In this document: positions 28,518 to 37,963 of the stretch, piece by piece
How positions within the stretch are numbered: position 1 is the first letter of the stretch
Layout: every line of letters starts with the position of its first letter
DNA from: Gemmatimonadetes bacterium 2013_60CM_65_52
GTDB lineage: Bacteria > Gemmatimonadota > Gemmatimonadetes > Gemmatimonadales > Gemmatimonadaceae
Reading direction: 5' to 3'
Assembly (NCBI GenBank): GCA_002215645.1
Contig: NGFI01000004.1
Coordinates: forward strand, 247,933-311,932
Length of the DNA stretch: 64,000 nucleotides
Position numbers and translations under genes: made by a program
Notes under the pieces: model-generated
The model's input: only the letters and a program-made list of their open reading frames with translations
The model's database searches: none
What the model was told of the DNA's origin: nothing

Positions 28518-30503
28518 CTAGCGAGCGTATGGAATGAGGGTGGGGAGTTGATCGCCCTGCCGCCTTCTCGGTCCAAAGCGATACCACGCCCGGTCGCCGA
28601 AACGCTCGCGCAGGAGCTCATCTCGTTCGCCGAGATCGAGCACGTAAACAATGTCCCCATTCACGTGTCCATTCTTGTCGATGTCGTTGGCGGGAAAAAA
28701 TGGCGCGTAAGAGGCTGAGCCAGCGCTGTCGCGCTGCTCGTCCACGACACATGCCGGCGACAGCGGCGCCCTGGGATCGAACGAAAGGGCGCGTCGGATG
28801 AGACGGTCGCGACGCCCCGCGATGCGCGGCGGCGTCAATGCATATTCGGAATCGATGGCGCTACGCACAGCGCACGCCGGTGCTGATACCATGAGACGGG
28901 CTGCGTCTCCGCGACTGAGTCCAAGCGACCACAGCGCATGAACATTCCGGGCCTCGGCACCTTCGTTGATGAAGACGACCGCGTGATGCAGGCCTGTCGA
29001 GCGCACGAGTGAATCGGGATCGATGCGTGACACTGGTGATGCCCGGCGATATTGCCGGATTCGCCCGATGGCGGTATCGCCAAGGCCGAATCCGAGCCAG
29101 GCTACCAGCACGCATGCGGGCAGCGCGAGCCGGGCCACGAGGCGAGTCGTCCCCACCGTTGCGTTCGCAATGAGAAACGGCGCGCGCGCCGCAAGAACGA
29201 TGATTGCCGGCAGCGCAGTGAAGAGAAAGCGTGGGCCGCGGAATTCTCCCGGATGCCAATACAGCGCATAGCCCACGAGCTGCGCGAAGAGAAGCAACAG
29301 CAGGAGATAGTCCCATCTACTCGGATGTCTGAGCACCAACAGGCCGGCGACGATGACGCCGACCGCGGGCAGCGGCCACTCGAACAGCAGCACGTCGAGC
29401 TGCAGCAGGTATTGCGACGCGAAGGTCAGCGCGCGCAGCGGTGTGTGGGCGGTGCCATAGGGATCCAGGTGAAAGCCCAGCCGGTGCGCCGCGCCGAAGA
29501 GGACCTCGTAGCCGAGGCGAAACGGTGCGCCTGTGGTTCTCGCATTGACAATGAGCAGGACCGCCACCGGCAGCGCGCCGACGACGCATTGCACGACGAG
29601 TGAACGGGCGCGCCCGCTGCTGCCTCGCAGCTCCACGATCTGCATCACCGCGAACACGCCGATCACAAGTAGCGCGTCGAGCGGCCGAATCGTGACCGCA
29701 AGACCAAGGGCAAGCCCGATCCACGCCGCCGCGAAGTATGCGTCACGAGCACGCTCCGCTCGGACCCAGACGGCAAGCTGCCACATCGCGACGCCGACGA
29801 GCCACGTGACAGGCACGTGATTCATGTAGCTCGCCCCCATGAACAGGGCGAAGGGGCTCAGGGCGAGCAACAGTGCTGCCGCGCGCCCGACTGCCTCGCC
29901 GTACGCGCGGCGCGCAAAGCCGTAAACGGCGCAAACGGTGAGTCCCAACAGCGCGGGATTCACGAGCCACGCAGCCCGCAGAAGCACGCCAATCGCAAGA
30001 AATGCTGGTCCGCCGACCGGGAACTGGGAATACCAGCGTCCGCGGTCGATCATGTTGTCCATCCCGAAGAACTCGGGGTGCGGGTCGGGCGGAAGGGAAA
30101 GGCGGCCGCTCAGCAGGATCTTGGCGTGGAAGAGCTGCGCGACTTCGTCCGCGTTGTGCGGCTGCCGGCCGAAGCAGACGATCGCGAGCACCGCGGCCAG
30201 CGTGGTGGCGAGCACCGCAGTGGTCACGATGAATACGCGCGATGGAACGCGCATGACGGCTGTGGAGCCCGCGTCCCATGCGCGCTCGACGGCACTGGCC
30301 GCGCGGCGTGCCACGAGAAACAGCGCGATCAGCAATCCGCCGCCGAACACGATCCAGAACGTCAGAGCGTGGCGGTACCATGGAATGGCCTGACCACCGC
30401 TCAGAACGTTCGCGAGCGGAAAGAGTCCGAACACGAACAACATGAGCGCGGCAGCCTTGGGGACGACTGCCGCGCGCGCGGACGAGGGCGTCGGATGCGC
30501 CAC
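28518..30503 (-). CDS. Polytopic membrane protein, GT-C/GT39-like
   Basis: Many TM segments with a QPHNADEVAQLFHAKILLSG acidic loop and ALFMGASYMNHVPVTWLVGVAMWQLA. Confidence 0.65.
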   Translation of the reverse strand: MAHPTPSSARAAVVPKAAALMLFVFGLFPLANVLSGGQAIPWYRHALTFWIVFGGGLLIALFLVARRAASAVERAWDAGSTAVMRVPSRVFIVTTAVLATTLAAVLAIVCFGRQPHNADEVAQLFHAKILLSGRLSLPPDPHPEFFGMDNMIDRGRWYSQFPVGGPAFLAIGVLLRAAWLVNPALLGLTVCAVYGFARRAYGEAVGRAAALLLALSPFALFMGASYMNHVPVTWLVGVAMWQLAVWVRAERARDAYFAAAWIGLALGLAVTIRPLDALLVIGVFAVMQIVELRGSSGRARSLVVQCVVGALPVAVLLIVNARTTGAPFRLGYEVLFGAAHRLGFHLDPYGTAHTPLRALTFASQYLLQLDVLLFEWPLPAVGVIVAGLLVLRHPSRWDYLLLLLLFAQLVGYALYWHPGEFRGPRFLFTALPAIIVLAARAPFLIANATVGTTRLVARLALPACVLVAWLGFGLGDTAIGRIRQYRRASPVSRIDPDSLVRSTGLHHAVVFINEGAEARNVHALWSLGLSRGDAARLMVSAPACAVRSAIDSEYALTPPRIAGRRDRLIRRALSFDPRAPLSPACVVDEQRDSAGSASYAPFFPANDIDKNGHVNGDIVYVLDLGERDELLRERFGDRAWYRFGPRRRQGDQLPTLIPYAR

Positions 30504-30504
30504 G

Positions 30505-31992
30505 TCAGGGAATCATGCGGTACTTCTCGACGCGCAGCTCGTCGCGGCCAGCGACGCCGGCGCTCCCCTGTTTCATGAGCGCTTCGATCTCCGCCAGCTC
30601 GCGCGGTGCCTGCGAGATCCACTCCACACCCTGGGTCGTGGCGATGTAATCGTCCTCGATGCGCACGCCGATGTTCTTGTACGTGGCCACCGCGTCGTGC
30701 AACTTCGCCGCAAGCGCGCGGTTTCTCGGCGAGTCGGGAATTTCGTTCAGCACGCGTTCACGCACGTACACGCCGGGCTCGATCGTGAAGGCGCTGCCGG
30801 GCTGGATCTTTCCGCTATAGTAGAACTGGTCGGGGTCGTGGACCTCGAGTCCGATCCCGTGTCCGAGAGCGTGCATGTAGTAGAGGCTGAGCTGCGAGCA
30901 CGCGCGGACCTGCGGCGGCGGCACACAGTCGTAGACGGCGTTCGGCGACTCGATGAGCCCGAGCTTCGTGAGCCCGGCCGCGAGCACCGCGCTGGCGGAA
31001 TCCGACATCAGCCGAGCGTCATTGCCGAGCGTCGCTTGACGTTCGGCCGCTTTCTGCGCGTCACGCACGAGCTGATAGATGGCCCGCTGCTCGTTCGTGA
31101 ACACCCCGCTGGCGGGAACCGTGCGTGTCACATCCGCGGCGTAGCCCTTGAACGAGGCGCCGACGTCCATCACCACGAGATCCATGGCGCCGATGAAGCG
31201 GTCGTTCGCGTTGTAATGGAGCGTCGTGGAATTGGGCCCCGAGCCCACGATGGAGGAGAACGACGGCCGGTCCGCGCCGTTGCGCCGGAAGGTGTATTCG
31301 ATGAGCGCCTGGACCTCGAACTCGTTGTAGCCGGCCTTGATGCTCGGAATGGTCTCCCTGAGCGCGCGCACCGTGATGTCGACGGCATTGCGGATGAGCG
31401 TGATCTCGATGGCGCTCTTCTTCCCACGCAGTTGCTCCACCACGTCGTTCAGCGGCTTCACCTTGAGCGAAGGGTGCTTGCGTCGCAGCCGATCGAAGAT
31501 CTGCTCGTCCGGCGAGCGTGGCACGCTGACCGTGCTGTCGTCATCCGTACCGTGCATACCCACATCGCCCACGACGGTGAATGCCGCGCCTGTGCCAGCA
31601 AGGGAATCGAGGACGGGATACAGATCGGCCGAGTTGCGGCCGCGAATGCCCGTGAGTGTGCCGATGCCGTCCACGCCGATGCGCGTCCCCGTCCACACCT
31701 CCCTCGTCGGCTGCTTCGGTAACACGAACATGGTCGCGGAGCGCACCGCGCCCTCCGACTTGATCATGATGAGCGCGGCATCCGGCTCCTTGAATCCCGT
31801 GAGGTAGTAGAACGAAGGCGCCTGGTAGAACGACAGGTAATCCTGCGCCGGTTCGTGTCCGCCGAGCGCCACGAAAACGCCATCCGGCAAGCGCGCGGCG
31901 AGCTCGGTGCGTCGCAATGCATACTCCTGCTGCGTCTGTGCGCCGGCGGCGAGCGGCGCGAAAAGGGCAAGAAGAAACAGGCGGCGGATCAC
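30505..31992 (-). CDS. M24 family aminopeptidase P (Xaa-Pro aminopeptidase), secreted
   Basis: Signal peptide VIRRLFLLALFAPLAAGAQ; VVMDVGASFKGYAADVTRTVPASG, MHALGHGIGLEVHD, FTIEPGVYV, NIGVRIEDDYIAT. GTG start. Confidence 0.9.
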   Translation of the reverse strand: MIRRLFLLALFAPLAAGAQTQQEYALRRTELAARLPDGVFVALGGHEPAQDYLSFYQAPSFYYLTGFKEPDAALIMIKSEGAVRSATMFVLPKQPTREVWTGTRIGVDGIGTLTGIRGRNSADLYPVLDSLAGTGAAFTVVGDVGMHGTDDDSTVSVPRSPDEQIFDRLRRKHPSLKVKPLNDVVEQLRGKKSAIEITLIRNAVDITVRALRETIPSIKAGYNEFEVQALIEYTFRRNGADRPSFSSIVGSGPNSTTLHYNANDRFIGAMDLVVMDVGASFKGYAADVTRTVPASGVFTNEQRAIYQLVRDAQKAAERQATLGNDARLMSDSASAVLAAGLTKLGLIESPNAVYDCVPPPQVRACSQLSLYYMHALGHGIGLEVHDPDQFYYSGKIQPGSAFTIEPGVYVRERVLNEIPDSPRNRALAAKLHDAVATYKNIGVRIEDDYIATTQGVEWISQAPRELAEIEALMKQGSAGVAGRDELRVEKYRMIP

Positions 31993-32017
31993 GGTTCCTC
32001 CACGAAGATCGGCCGGC

Positions 32018-33283
32018 TCACGGAGCCAGCGTGCCGATGACATAAAGTATCAGGCCGACGAGACCGCCGACCAACGTGCCGTTGATCCGGATGAACTGCA
32101 GATCGCGTCCAATCTGGATCTCGATCTTTCGCGACGCATCCGTCGCGTCCCATCCCTCCACCGTGCGGGCGATCAACTCCGCGACCTCCGGCCGGTATTC
32201 GTCCACGATGCTCAGTGCGAGTCGCTCGATGGCCGTGTCCACCTCCCGGAGGAATGCGTCGCTGGCGAGCGCCCGCGCCGCCATCGCCGCGAGCGCGCGC
32301 TCGAGCGGTTCCGGCGAAGGCGCATCGGGACCCGAATATCTGGCGAGTGATTCCCGCGCGGCGCGGAGCAGCGCGTCGGAAACGTCCGCCACGGCCGGAT
32401 GCCCGAGGAGGCGTTCCTTGATCTCCTCGGCGCGCGCGATCGTCTCCGGCGACGATTGCAGCTTCTCCACGAAGCTGGTAAGCGCCTGATCGAATTGCGC
32501 ACGCAGCGGGTGCTGGTCGTTTGTGGCGATCTCGTCGAGGGTGCGCTGAATCCCGGCCACGATCTTCTGATAGAGCTTGTCGTCGATCGCGTCCGGCACC
32601 CACCATGGGCTTTCCTCCGCGATGCGGACGCGAATGATCTCTCGGTTCTCATCCACGACTCGGCTCAGGAGACGCACGAGACGGTCGAGCAGCTCGTGAT
32701 GCCGGTCGTCCGTCGTCGCCACGGAGACCAGCTCAGCCAGCACGGGCGCGACCTGTGCCTTGCGGAGCTGCCCCACGAGCGTGGTGTGAACGGTGTCCTG
32801 GAGCTCCTCGACGGGTACCGATTCCACGGCGCGGGCAACTCCGCTCGCTACGGCGCGCGCCACGCGTCGCTGGTGCTGAGGCTCGGCGAGCCAGCGGGCG
32901 GCCCGTTCGCCGAGCGTCAGGCCGGCGAGCTGTCGCGTGATGACGTCGCGTGACAGAAAGTTATTCCCCACGAAATTGCCGAGGCTGCGGCCGATCCGAT
33001 CCTTGCGCTTGGCCACGATTGCCGTGTGCGGTATCGGCAGTCCCATCGGGTGGCGGAACAGTGCCGTGACCGCGAACCAATCTGCAATGCCGCCCACCAG
33101 CGCGGCCTCGGCGGTCGCGCGAATGAGGCCGAGCCAGAACGGAGCCGGCGTCGGCCGCAAGTAGTGCGACAGCACGGACACGGCGACGAACAGCAGCGCA
33201 AAGCCGCCGAGCAGTGCGGTCGCGCGCCCGCGCATGGCGGCGTATTGTCGCGCCTTTTCGGAATCATCGCGAACGACGAGCAT
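32018..33283 (-). CDS. DUF445 family membrane protein
   Basis: [58 protein letters not shown] is the DUF445 signature. Confidence 0.9.
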   Translation of the reverse strand: MLVVRDDSEKARQYAAMRGRATALLGGFALLFVAVSVLSHYLRPTPAPFWLGLIRATAEAALVGGIADWFAVTALFRHPMGLPIPHTAIVAKRKDRIGRSLGNFVGNNFLSRDVITRQLAGLTLGERAARWLAEPQHQRRVARAVASGVARAVESVPVEELQDTVHTTLVGQLRKAQVAPVLAELVSVATTDDRHHELLDRLVRLLSRVVDENREIIRVRIAEESPWWVPDAIDDKLYQKIVAGIQRTLDEIATNDQHPLRAQFDQALTSFVEKLQSSPETIARAEEIKERLLGHPAVADVSDALLRAARESLARYSGPDAPSPEPLERALAAMAARALASDAFLREVDTAIERLALSIVDEYRPEVAELIARTVEGWDATDASRKIEIQIGRDLQFIRINGTLVGGLVGLILYVIGTLAP

Positions 33284-33392
33284 GGTATGAAAGCTACGAT
33301 ATGGGCAGGGGGACGCCGATACTCCCGTTCATAACGGATGCGTGCCCGCACAGGTTGCGGCGACGCGGCGCCGGACCGACATTTCCGCCATC

Positions 33393-34154
33393 ATGCCCTC
33401 CCACGAGCCCAACGAACCGGGACGCGCACTCGTCTATGCGCCTGCCCTCCTCATGCTTGGCCTCGTGCTGTTCAGCGCCGTCCTGTTCAACCGCGCGGAC
33501 GAGGGACGAACGGACCTCCGGCGCATCGAGAAAATCCGCGTGACGACGATGCGCGCATTCTCTGAGCTTCAGGACGCCGAGACCGGCCAGCGCGGCTACC
33601 TGCTCACGGGACGTGAAGACTATCTCGCTCCGTATCTGGCGGAAAAGGACTCGGTAATGCTGCAACTGGACGAGCTGCGGCGCATGACCCGCGACGAGCC
33701 GGTGCAGCAGAATCTCCTGGCGCAGCTCTATCCGGTGGTGAATCGCCGGATGCGGCTTCTCGATTCCACCGTTGCGGAGCGCCGAGCGGGCGACGAGGCC
33801 GGCGCCCTGGCCATCGTGATTTCGGGCCGCGGACAAGCGCTGATGGACAGCGCCCGAAAGATCTTCGGCCAGATGCGGCGTGTGGAGACGCGCATGTTGC
33901 TGCTCAGCGAGGACCGGGAGCGCAAGGACCAGCGGCGGCTCCAGTACGCGCTCATCATTGGCGTCGTGCTGTCGGCGATCATCTCGCTGCTCGTGAGCAA
34001 CAAGCTCGCGAACGACGCGACGCGCCACTGGCTCATGTCCGCGGAGCTTCAATCGCGCGTGGACATGCTGAAGTCGCAATCGACGCAGCGGACGAGAACC
34101 TCCGGCGAAACACGGGGCGTATCGGGCGAAACCGCCGTGAACCGCGATTCGTGA
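33393..34154 (+). CDS. CHASE3 domain-containing protein without a transmitter domain
   Basis: AFSELQDAETGQRGYLLTGREDYLAPYLAEKDSVMLQLDELRRM flanked by two TM segments; ORF ends about 50 aa after the second TM. Confidence 0.8.
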   Translation: MPSHEPNEPGRALVYAPALLMLGLVLFSAVLFNRADEGRTDLRRIEKIRVTTMRAFSELQDAETGQRGYLLTGREDYLAPYLAEKDSVMLQLDELRRMTRDEPVQQNLLAQLYPVVNRRMRLLDSTVAERRAGDEAGALAIVISGRGQALMDSARKIFGQMRRVETRMLLLSEDRERKDQRRLQYALIIGVVLSAIISLLVSNKLANDATRHWLMSAELQSRVDMLKSQSTQRTRTSGETRGVSGETAVNRDS

Positions 34155-34187
34155 AGCTCGAGCGGTTCACCGTTCACCGTCTCGACC

Positions 34188-34802
34188 ATGCCAGAAGCCG
34201 CCGCTGACGCTCTCGAACATCTGCGCCGCGTCGATCCGATTCTCGGCACCGTGATCGACCGCGTCGGACCGTATCGGCTCGAGCGACGCCGCGCGGGGAC
34301 GCATTACGACGCGCTGGTCCGCTCCATCGTGTTTCAACAACTGTCCGGAAAGGCGGCGGGCACGATTCACCGGCGCTTCTGCGCGCTCTATCCACGCAAC
34401 CGTCCCACTGCGGAACTGGTGTTGAAGACGGAAGAGGGGCGGCTGCGCGCGGCCGGACTCTCCCGGCAGAAGATCGCTTACCTGAGCGACCTCTCGGCAC
34501 GCGTCGCCGATGGATCGTTGCCGCTGGCGCACCTCGGCCGGTTGAGCGACGACGACGTCATCGCGCACCTGGTGAAAGTGAAGGGCATCGGGCGCTGGAC
34601 GGTGCAGATGTTCCTCATGTTCCGGCTGGGCCGTCCCGATGTGCTGCCGGAACTGGATCTCGGAGTTCAGACGGCCATCCAGCGCGCGTACGGTTTACGC
34701 AAGCGGCCCAAGCCGAAGGACGTGCTCAAGCGGGGCGCGAAGTGGCGGCCATATGCGTCGGTCGCAAGCTGGTATCTCTGGCGGTCGCTGGAGAGCAAGT
34801 GA
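34188..34802 (+). CDS. DNA-3-methyladenine glycosylase, AlkA-like (HhH-GPD)
   Basis: LVRSIVFQQLSGKAAGTIHRRF, LVKVKGIGRWTVQMFLMFRLGRPDVLPELDLGVQTAI (HhH-GPD). Confidence 0.9.
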   Translation: MPEAAADALEHLRRVDPILGTVIDRVGPYRLERRRAGTHYDALVRSIVFQQLSGKAAGTIHRRFCALYPRNRPTAELVLKTEEGRLRAAGLSRQKIAYLSDLSARVADGSLPLAHLGRLSDDDVIAHLVKVKGIGRWTVQMFLMFRLGRPDVLPELDLGVQTAIQRAYGLRKRPKPKDVLKRGAKWRPYASVASWYLWRSLESK

Positions 34803-34809
34803 AGGGTGT

Positions 34810-35607
34810 TCACCGTTTACCGTTCGCCGTTTTTCTGAGATACCGCGCCACCGCTCGGAGATCATTTTCTATTGCCCCGAGCGTCGCGTCACGGTTCTCC
34901 GGTGGCGCCCGTAAGGCCGCGCTCGGATGCATGGTGATGAATCCGGCGTCCGCATGCTCCGTGGCGATCGCGCGCCCGCGCTCCTTCGTCACGCGGGCCT
35001 GAGGGCCGAACAGCGCCTTTGCCGCCGTCGCGCCGAGGGCGAGGATGACGCGCGGCTTCACGGCGCTGATCTCGGCTTCGAGCCACGGGTGACACGCGCG
35101 AATCTCCGAGCCGTTCGGCGTCTTGTGGATCCGCCGTTTACCCCGCGCGTCCGGCGTCCACTTGAAGTGCTTCACCGCGTTGGTGACGTACGTCTTCTCG
35201 CGGTCGATGCCGGCGCGCTCGAGCATGCCATTCAGGAGCCGGCCGGCGGGACCGACGAACGGATGCCCTTGACGGTCTTCCTGGTCGCCAGGCTGCTCAC
35301 CGACGATCATCACCTCGGCCGTCGACGCGCCCTCGCCGAACACGGTCTGCGTACCGATGCTCCAGAGAAGGCACCCTCGGCAGCCCGCAGCCGCGCTTCG
35401 CAACGCCGGCAGCGAGCGCCGTGCGGGGAGGAAGTCAGCGGCGCTTCTGGCGGTTGCGGTCGCTGTTCTTCGTCGCTTCGTCGTGCTGCTCGCGGTCCTC
35501 GCTGAGTCGATGCTTGCCGGTGCGGTGCGTGGCGATGATGTTGTCCGCGTCGGCGGGCGGCGAGGTGTGGATCTGCTCCTGGAATCGCTGGTGCGTACGC
35601 TCGCCAT
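34810..35607 (-). CDS. udgX: UdgX family uracil-DNA glycosylase (start uncertain; conserved part begins near 35440)
   Basis: GCRGCLLWSIGTQTVFGEG, MIVGEQPGDQEDRQGHPFVGPAGRLL, KRRIHKTPNGSEIRACHPWLEAE (UdgX-type KRRIH loop), ITMHPSAALR. The true N-terminus is probably close to 35403-35470. Confidence 0.85.
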   Translation of the reverse strand: MASVRTSDSRSRSTPRRPPTRTTSSPRTAPASIDSARTASSTTKRRRTATATARSAADFLPARRSLPALRSAAAGCRGCLLWSIGTQTVFGEGASTAEVMIVGEQPGDQEDRQGHPFVGPAGRLLNGMLERAGIDREKTYVTNAVKHFKWTPDARGKRRIHKTPNGSEIRACHPWLEAEISAVKPRVILALGATAAKALFGPQARVTKERGRAIATEHADAGFITMHPSAALRAPPENRDATLGAIENDLRAVARYLRKTANGKR

Positions 35608-35662
35608 GCTGTCCTTCCGCGTGACGCTGAGGTCCCTTCTGCCTGCCGGTGTGCTCGCGCAT
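35435..35662 (-). CDS. Small basic hydrophilic protein, 75 aa
   Basis: MREHTGRQKGPQRHAEGQHGERTHQRFQEQIHTSPPADADNIIATHRTGKHRLSEDREQHDEATKNSDRNRQKRR. Manual codon reading shows most third positions are G/C, as expected for real coding sequence in this genome. Confidence 0.5.
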   Translation of the reverse strand: MREHTGRQKGPQRHAEGQHGERTHQRFQEQIHTSPPADADNIIATHRTGKHRLSEDREQHDEATKNSDRNRQKRR

Positions 35663-35776
35663 CGGTCACTCCTGCGGCCGCCTGATGCGGAAACTTCTGG
35701 CAATCGGCGGGCCATGCCCTGCATCGCACCGAGCGCCTCCGTAGCTTCCGGCTAACGCGGACAGGAGCACAGACCA

Positions 35777-36340
35777 ATGACCAGACTGCTGAACTATTTC
35801 TTCAAGGGCATCGTTTTTCTCGCCCCGATCGTCTTCACGGGCTACGTGTGCGTGCGGATCTTCCGGGTCATCGACGGCTGGCTCGGCATACCAATCCCGG
35901 GTGTCGGATTCGCCATCACGGTGGTGCTCATCACGCTGTTCGGCTTCCTGGCGCAGAGCATCCTGACGCGTGGTGCGCTGAGCCTCGTCGAGCGCGTGCT
36001 CGAGCGGCTGCCCTTCGTGCGCCTGCTGTACTCCTCCACACGTGACCTGCTGAATGCGTTCGTCGGGGAGCAGCGCCGGTTCGACAAGCCGGTACTCGTG
36101 TCGGGGCACACCTCCGGCGTGGCGCGTGCAATCGGCTTCGTCACGCAGGAGTCGCTGGCCAACCTTGGGCTCGTCGGCTACGTGACGGTCTACATGCCAT
36201 TCTCATACAGCTTTACCGGCACGCTCATCATCATGCCGGCGTCAGCCTTGACGCCAATCGAAGCAGACAGCGCCGAAGTGATGGCGTTCATCGTGTCCGG
36301 CGGCGTCACCGGACTGGTTCGTCGCGAGCCGGCGGCTTAA
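35777..36340 (+). CDS. DUF502 domain-containing membrane protein
   Basis: YFFKGIVFLAPIVFTGYVCVRIFRVIDGWLGIPIPGVGF...RLLYSSTRDLLNAFVGEQRRFDKPVLV. Confidence 0.9.
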   Translation: MTRLLNYFFKGIVFLAPIVFTGYVCVRIFRVIDGWLGIPIPGVGFAITVVLITLFGFLAQSILTRGALSLVERVLERLPFVRLLYSSTRDLLNAFVGEQRRFDKPVLVSGHTSGVARAIGFVTQESLANLGLVGYVTVYMPFSYSFTGTLIIMPASALTPIEADSAEVMAFIVSGGVTGLVRREPAA

Positions 36341-36831
36341 GGCTGCGGGGCACCTGCCGTCACCGCGTCGGACACGCGCTCACGCTGATGCTCGTTGTGG
36401 CTGAAGAGCAGCACCAGCAGGTTGTCATTCTGGATGACGGTCGTCTCGCCGTGCATCGTGAGCGGCTTGGACTGCGGAATGAAGCGCACCGTATCGAGCG
36501 CCGCCGCCGCGCGATGGCGCGACAGCGTGTCGCTGAAGAAATAGTATGCCAGCCCTGCATTGCCGAGTATGAGCGTGGAGGCATTCACGCCGAGGGCCGG
36601 CAGCTCACCCACTTTGTCTCGTGCCGTGTGCGGTGCCAGGCCCGACTGCTCGAGACGCAGACGGAACTGGCAGTCGCTCCAGTGTCCGGTCCGCGGGCAC
36701 GCCGATGCCGCAGCCGGAATGCCTGCCTGGGCGGGAGGACGAACGGCCGACGTGTCGCGAACGGCGTCCTTCGCACGGCCGCACGCGGTGCAGCAAACCG
36801 CGAGCGCGAGCGCGCGTCGGATCAGGTCCAC
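36337..36831 (-). CDS. Hypothetical putative lipoprotein
   Basis: GTG start VDLIRRALALAVCCTACGRAKD (lipobox-like), DNLLVLLFSHNEHQRERVSDAV; overlaps adjacent genes by a few bp. Confidence 0.6.
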   Translation of the reverse strand: MDLIRRALALAVCCTACGRAKDAVRDTSAVRPPAQAGIPAAASACPRTGHWSDCQFRLRLEQSGLAPHTARDKVGELPALGVNASTLILGNAGLAYYFFSDTLSRHRAAAALDTVRFIPQSKPLTMHGETTVIQNDNLLVLLFSHNEHQRERVSDAVTAGAPQP

Positions 36832-37370
36832 TGCATGCGCGCGCGAAGGGCGGCCACGTGCGCCGTGTGGTGCCGGCCGTGCCACTGATAGGTGTTGAGG
36901 AGCCCGTCTACGGTCATCGGCCCGTTTTCCGGATGCGACAGGGGACGCTGAAATGCCTCGGCCGGTGTCGCACGCAGCAGTACCACGAGACGCTGGTGCA
37001 TCGCGTCGAGCAACGAGAGCGAGACGTCGATTGGCAGCGTTCGAGCGTCCTCGAGCTCCGCCCAGCGTGCCTCCTCGTAGGGCTTGATCGTGGGATTGTC
37101 CTCGGTGAAGGCCAGGCGGAAGCGCGTGTACGCGTTCATGTGGCTGTCCGCCACGTGGTGCACGAGTTGACGCACGGTCCAGCCGCCGGGTCTATACGGT
37201 GTATCCAGCTGGGCGTCGGACAGCCCGGCCACCGCGGCGCGTAGCTCGCCTGGAGCGCTGGCGAGCGCATCGATGGCGGCCGCCCGATCAGTTGCGGAAA
37301 GGGTAGTCTTGCGCTGCGCGCGGCCGATTGGATATCGAAGATCCTGCTCTGCGGGGGTGGACGTGGTCAT
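36822..37370 (-). CDS. DinB/YfiT-like putative metal-dependent hydrolase (bacillithiol transferase family)
   Basis: DLRYPIGRAQRK...LDTPYRPGGWTVRQLVHHVADSHMNAYTRFRLAFTEDNPTIKPYEEARWAEL...NTYQWHGRHHTAHV. Confidence 0.9.
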   Translation of the reverse strand: MTTSTPAEQDLRYPIGRAQRKTTLSATDRAAAIDALASAPGELRAAVAGLSDAQLDTPYRPGGWTVRQLVHHVADSHMNAYTRFRLAFTEDNPTIKPYEEARWAELEDARTLPIDVSLSLLDAMHQRLVVLLRATPAEAFQRPLSHPENGPMTVDGLLNTYQWHGRHHTAHVAALRARMQWT

Positions 37371-37516
37371 GGGATGGCTCATGTGGGATTCTGCGTATCG
37401 GTGATCGGAAAATATCCAGTCTGTACTGCGGCGCGAGAGGCGTGGCGTACGCCTTGACATCCCGCCGGCGGCGCGTGAGCTATACGTTTGGGATGTGAAA
37501 CCATGGACCGAGCGCC

Positions 37517-37963
37517 ATGACTGAGAAGAAGCGCCGCGTCGTGAAGAAGCGGGGCGGCCCCGCGCACAAATCGCCGTACTTTCTGCAGCCCGCCAAAGGG
37601 GGGGCCGTGACGGTGCTGCGCCGCCCTGCGGGGAATCGAATCGACGCCAAGCTCTGCGGCACCATGGAGAACCGCGCCATGGCGCTCGCACTCGTCAAAC
37701 AACTCGAGAAGGCCGAGTCGGTGGTGAAGGACCTGTTTCTCGAGGCCACCGACGATGGCATCGAAGCCCTCGAGGCGGTCCTCGAGGCCTGCCGCCAATC
37801 GGTGATCAAGCGCGCGGACGTCATTGCGCAGGGACAGCAGGCCAATGGCGGCGGCTTCACTCCGCGCCGTCGGGGACGTGGGCGCCGGCGCGAGCATGGG
37901 CCGCGTCCAGGCGGAAATCCATCCGCGCCCTCGACGGGCGCCGAAGACCCGAGCGCCGCCTGA
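37517..37963 (+). CDS. Hypothetical protein with basic N-terminus
   Basis: Complete ORF MTEKKRRVVKKRGGPAHKSPYFLQPAKGGAVTVLRRPAGNRIDAKLCGTMENRAMALALVKQLEKAESVV. Confidence 0.6.
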   Translation: MTEKKRRVVKKRGGPAHKSPYFLQPAKGGAVTVLRRPAGNRIDAKLCGTMENRAMALALVKQLEKAESVVKDLFLEATDDGIEALEAVLEACRQSVIKRADVIAQGQQANGGGFTPRRRGRGRRREHGPRPGGNPSAPSTGAEDPSAA

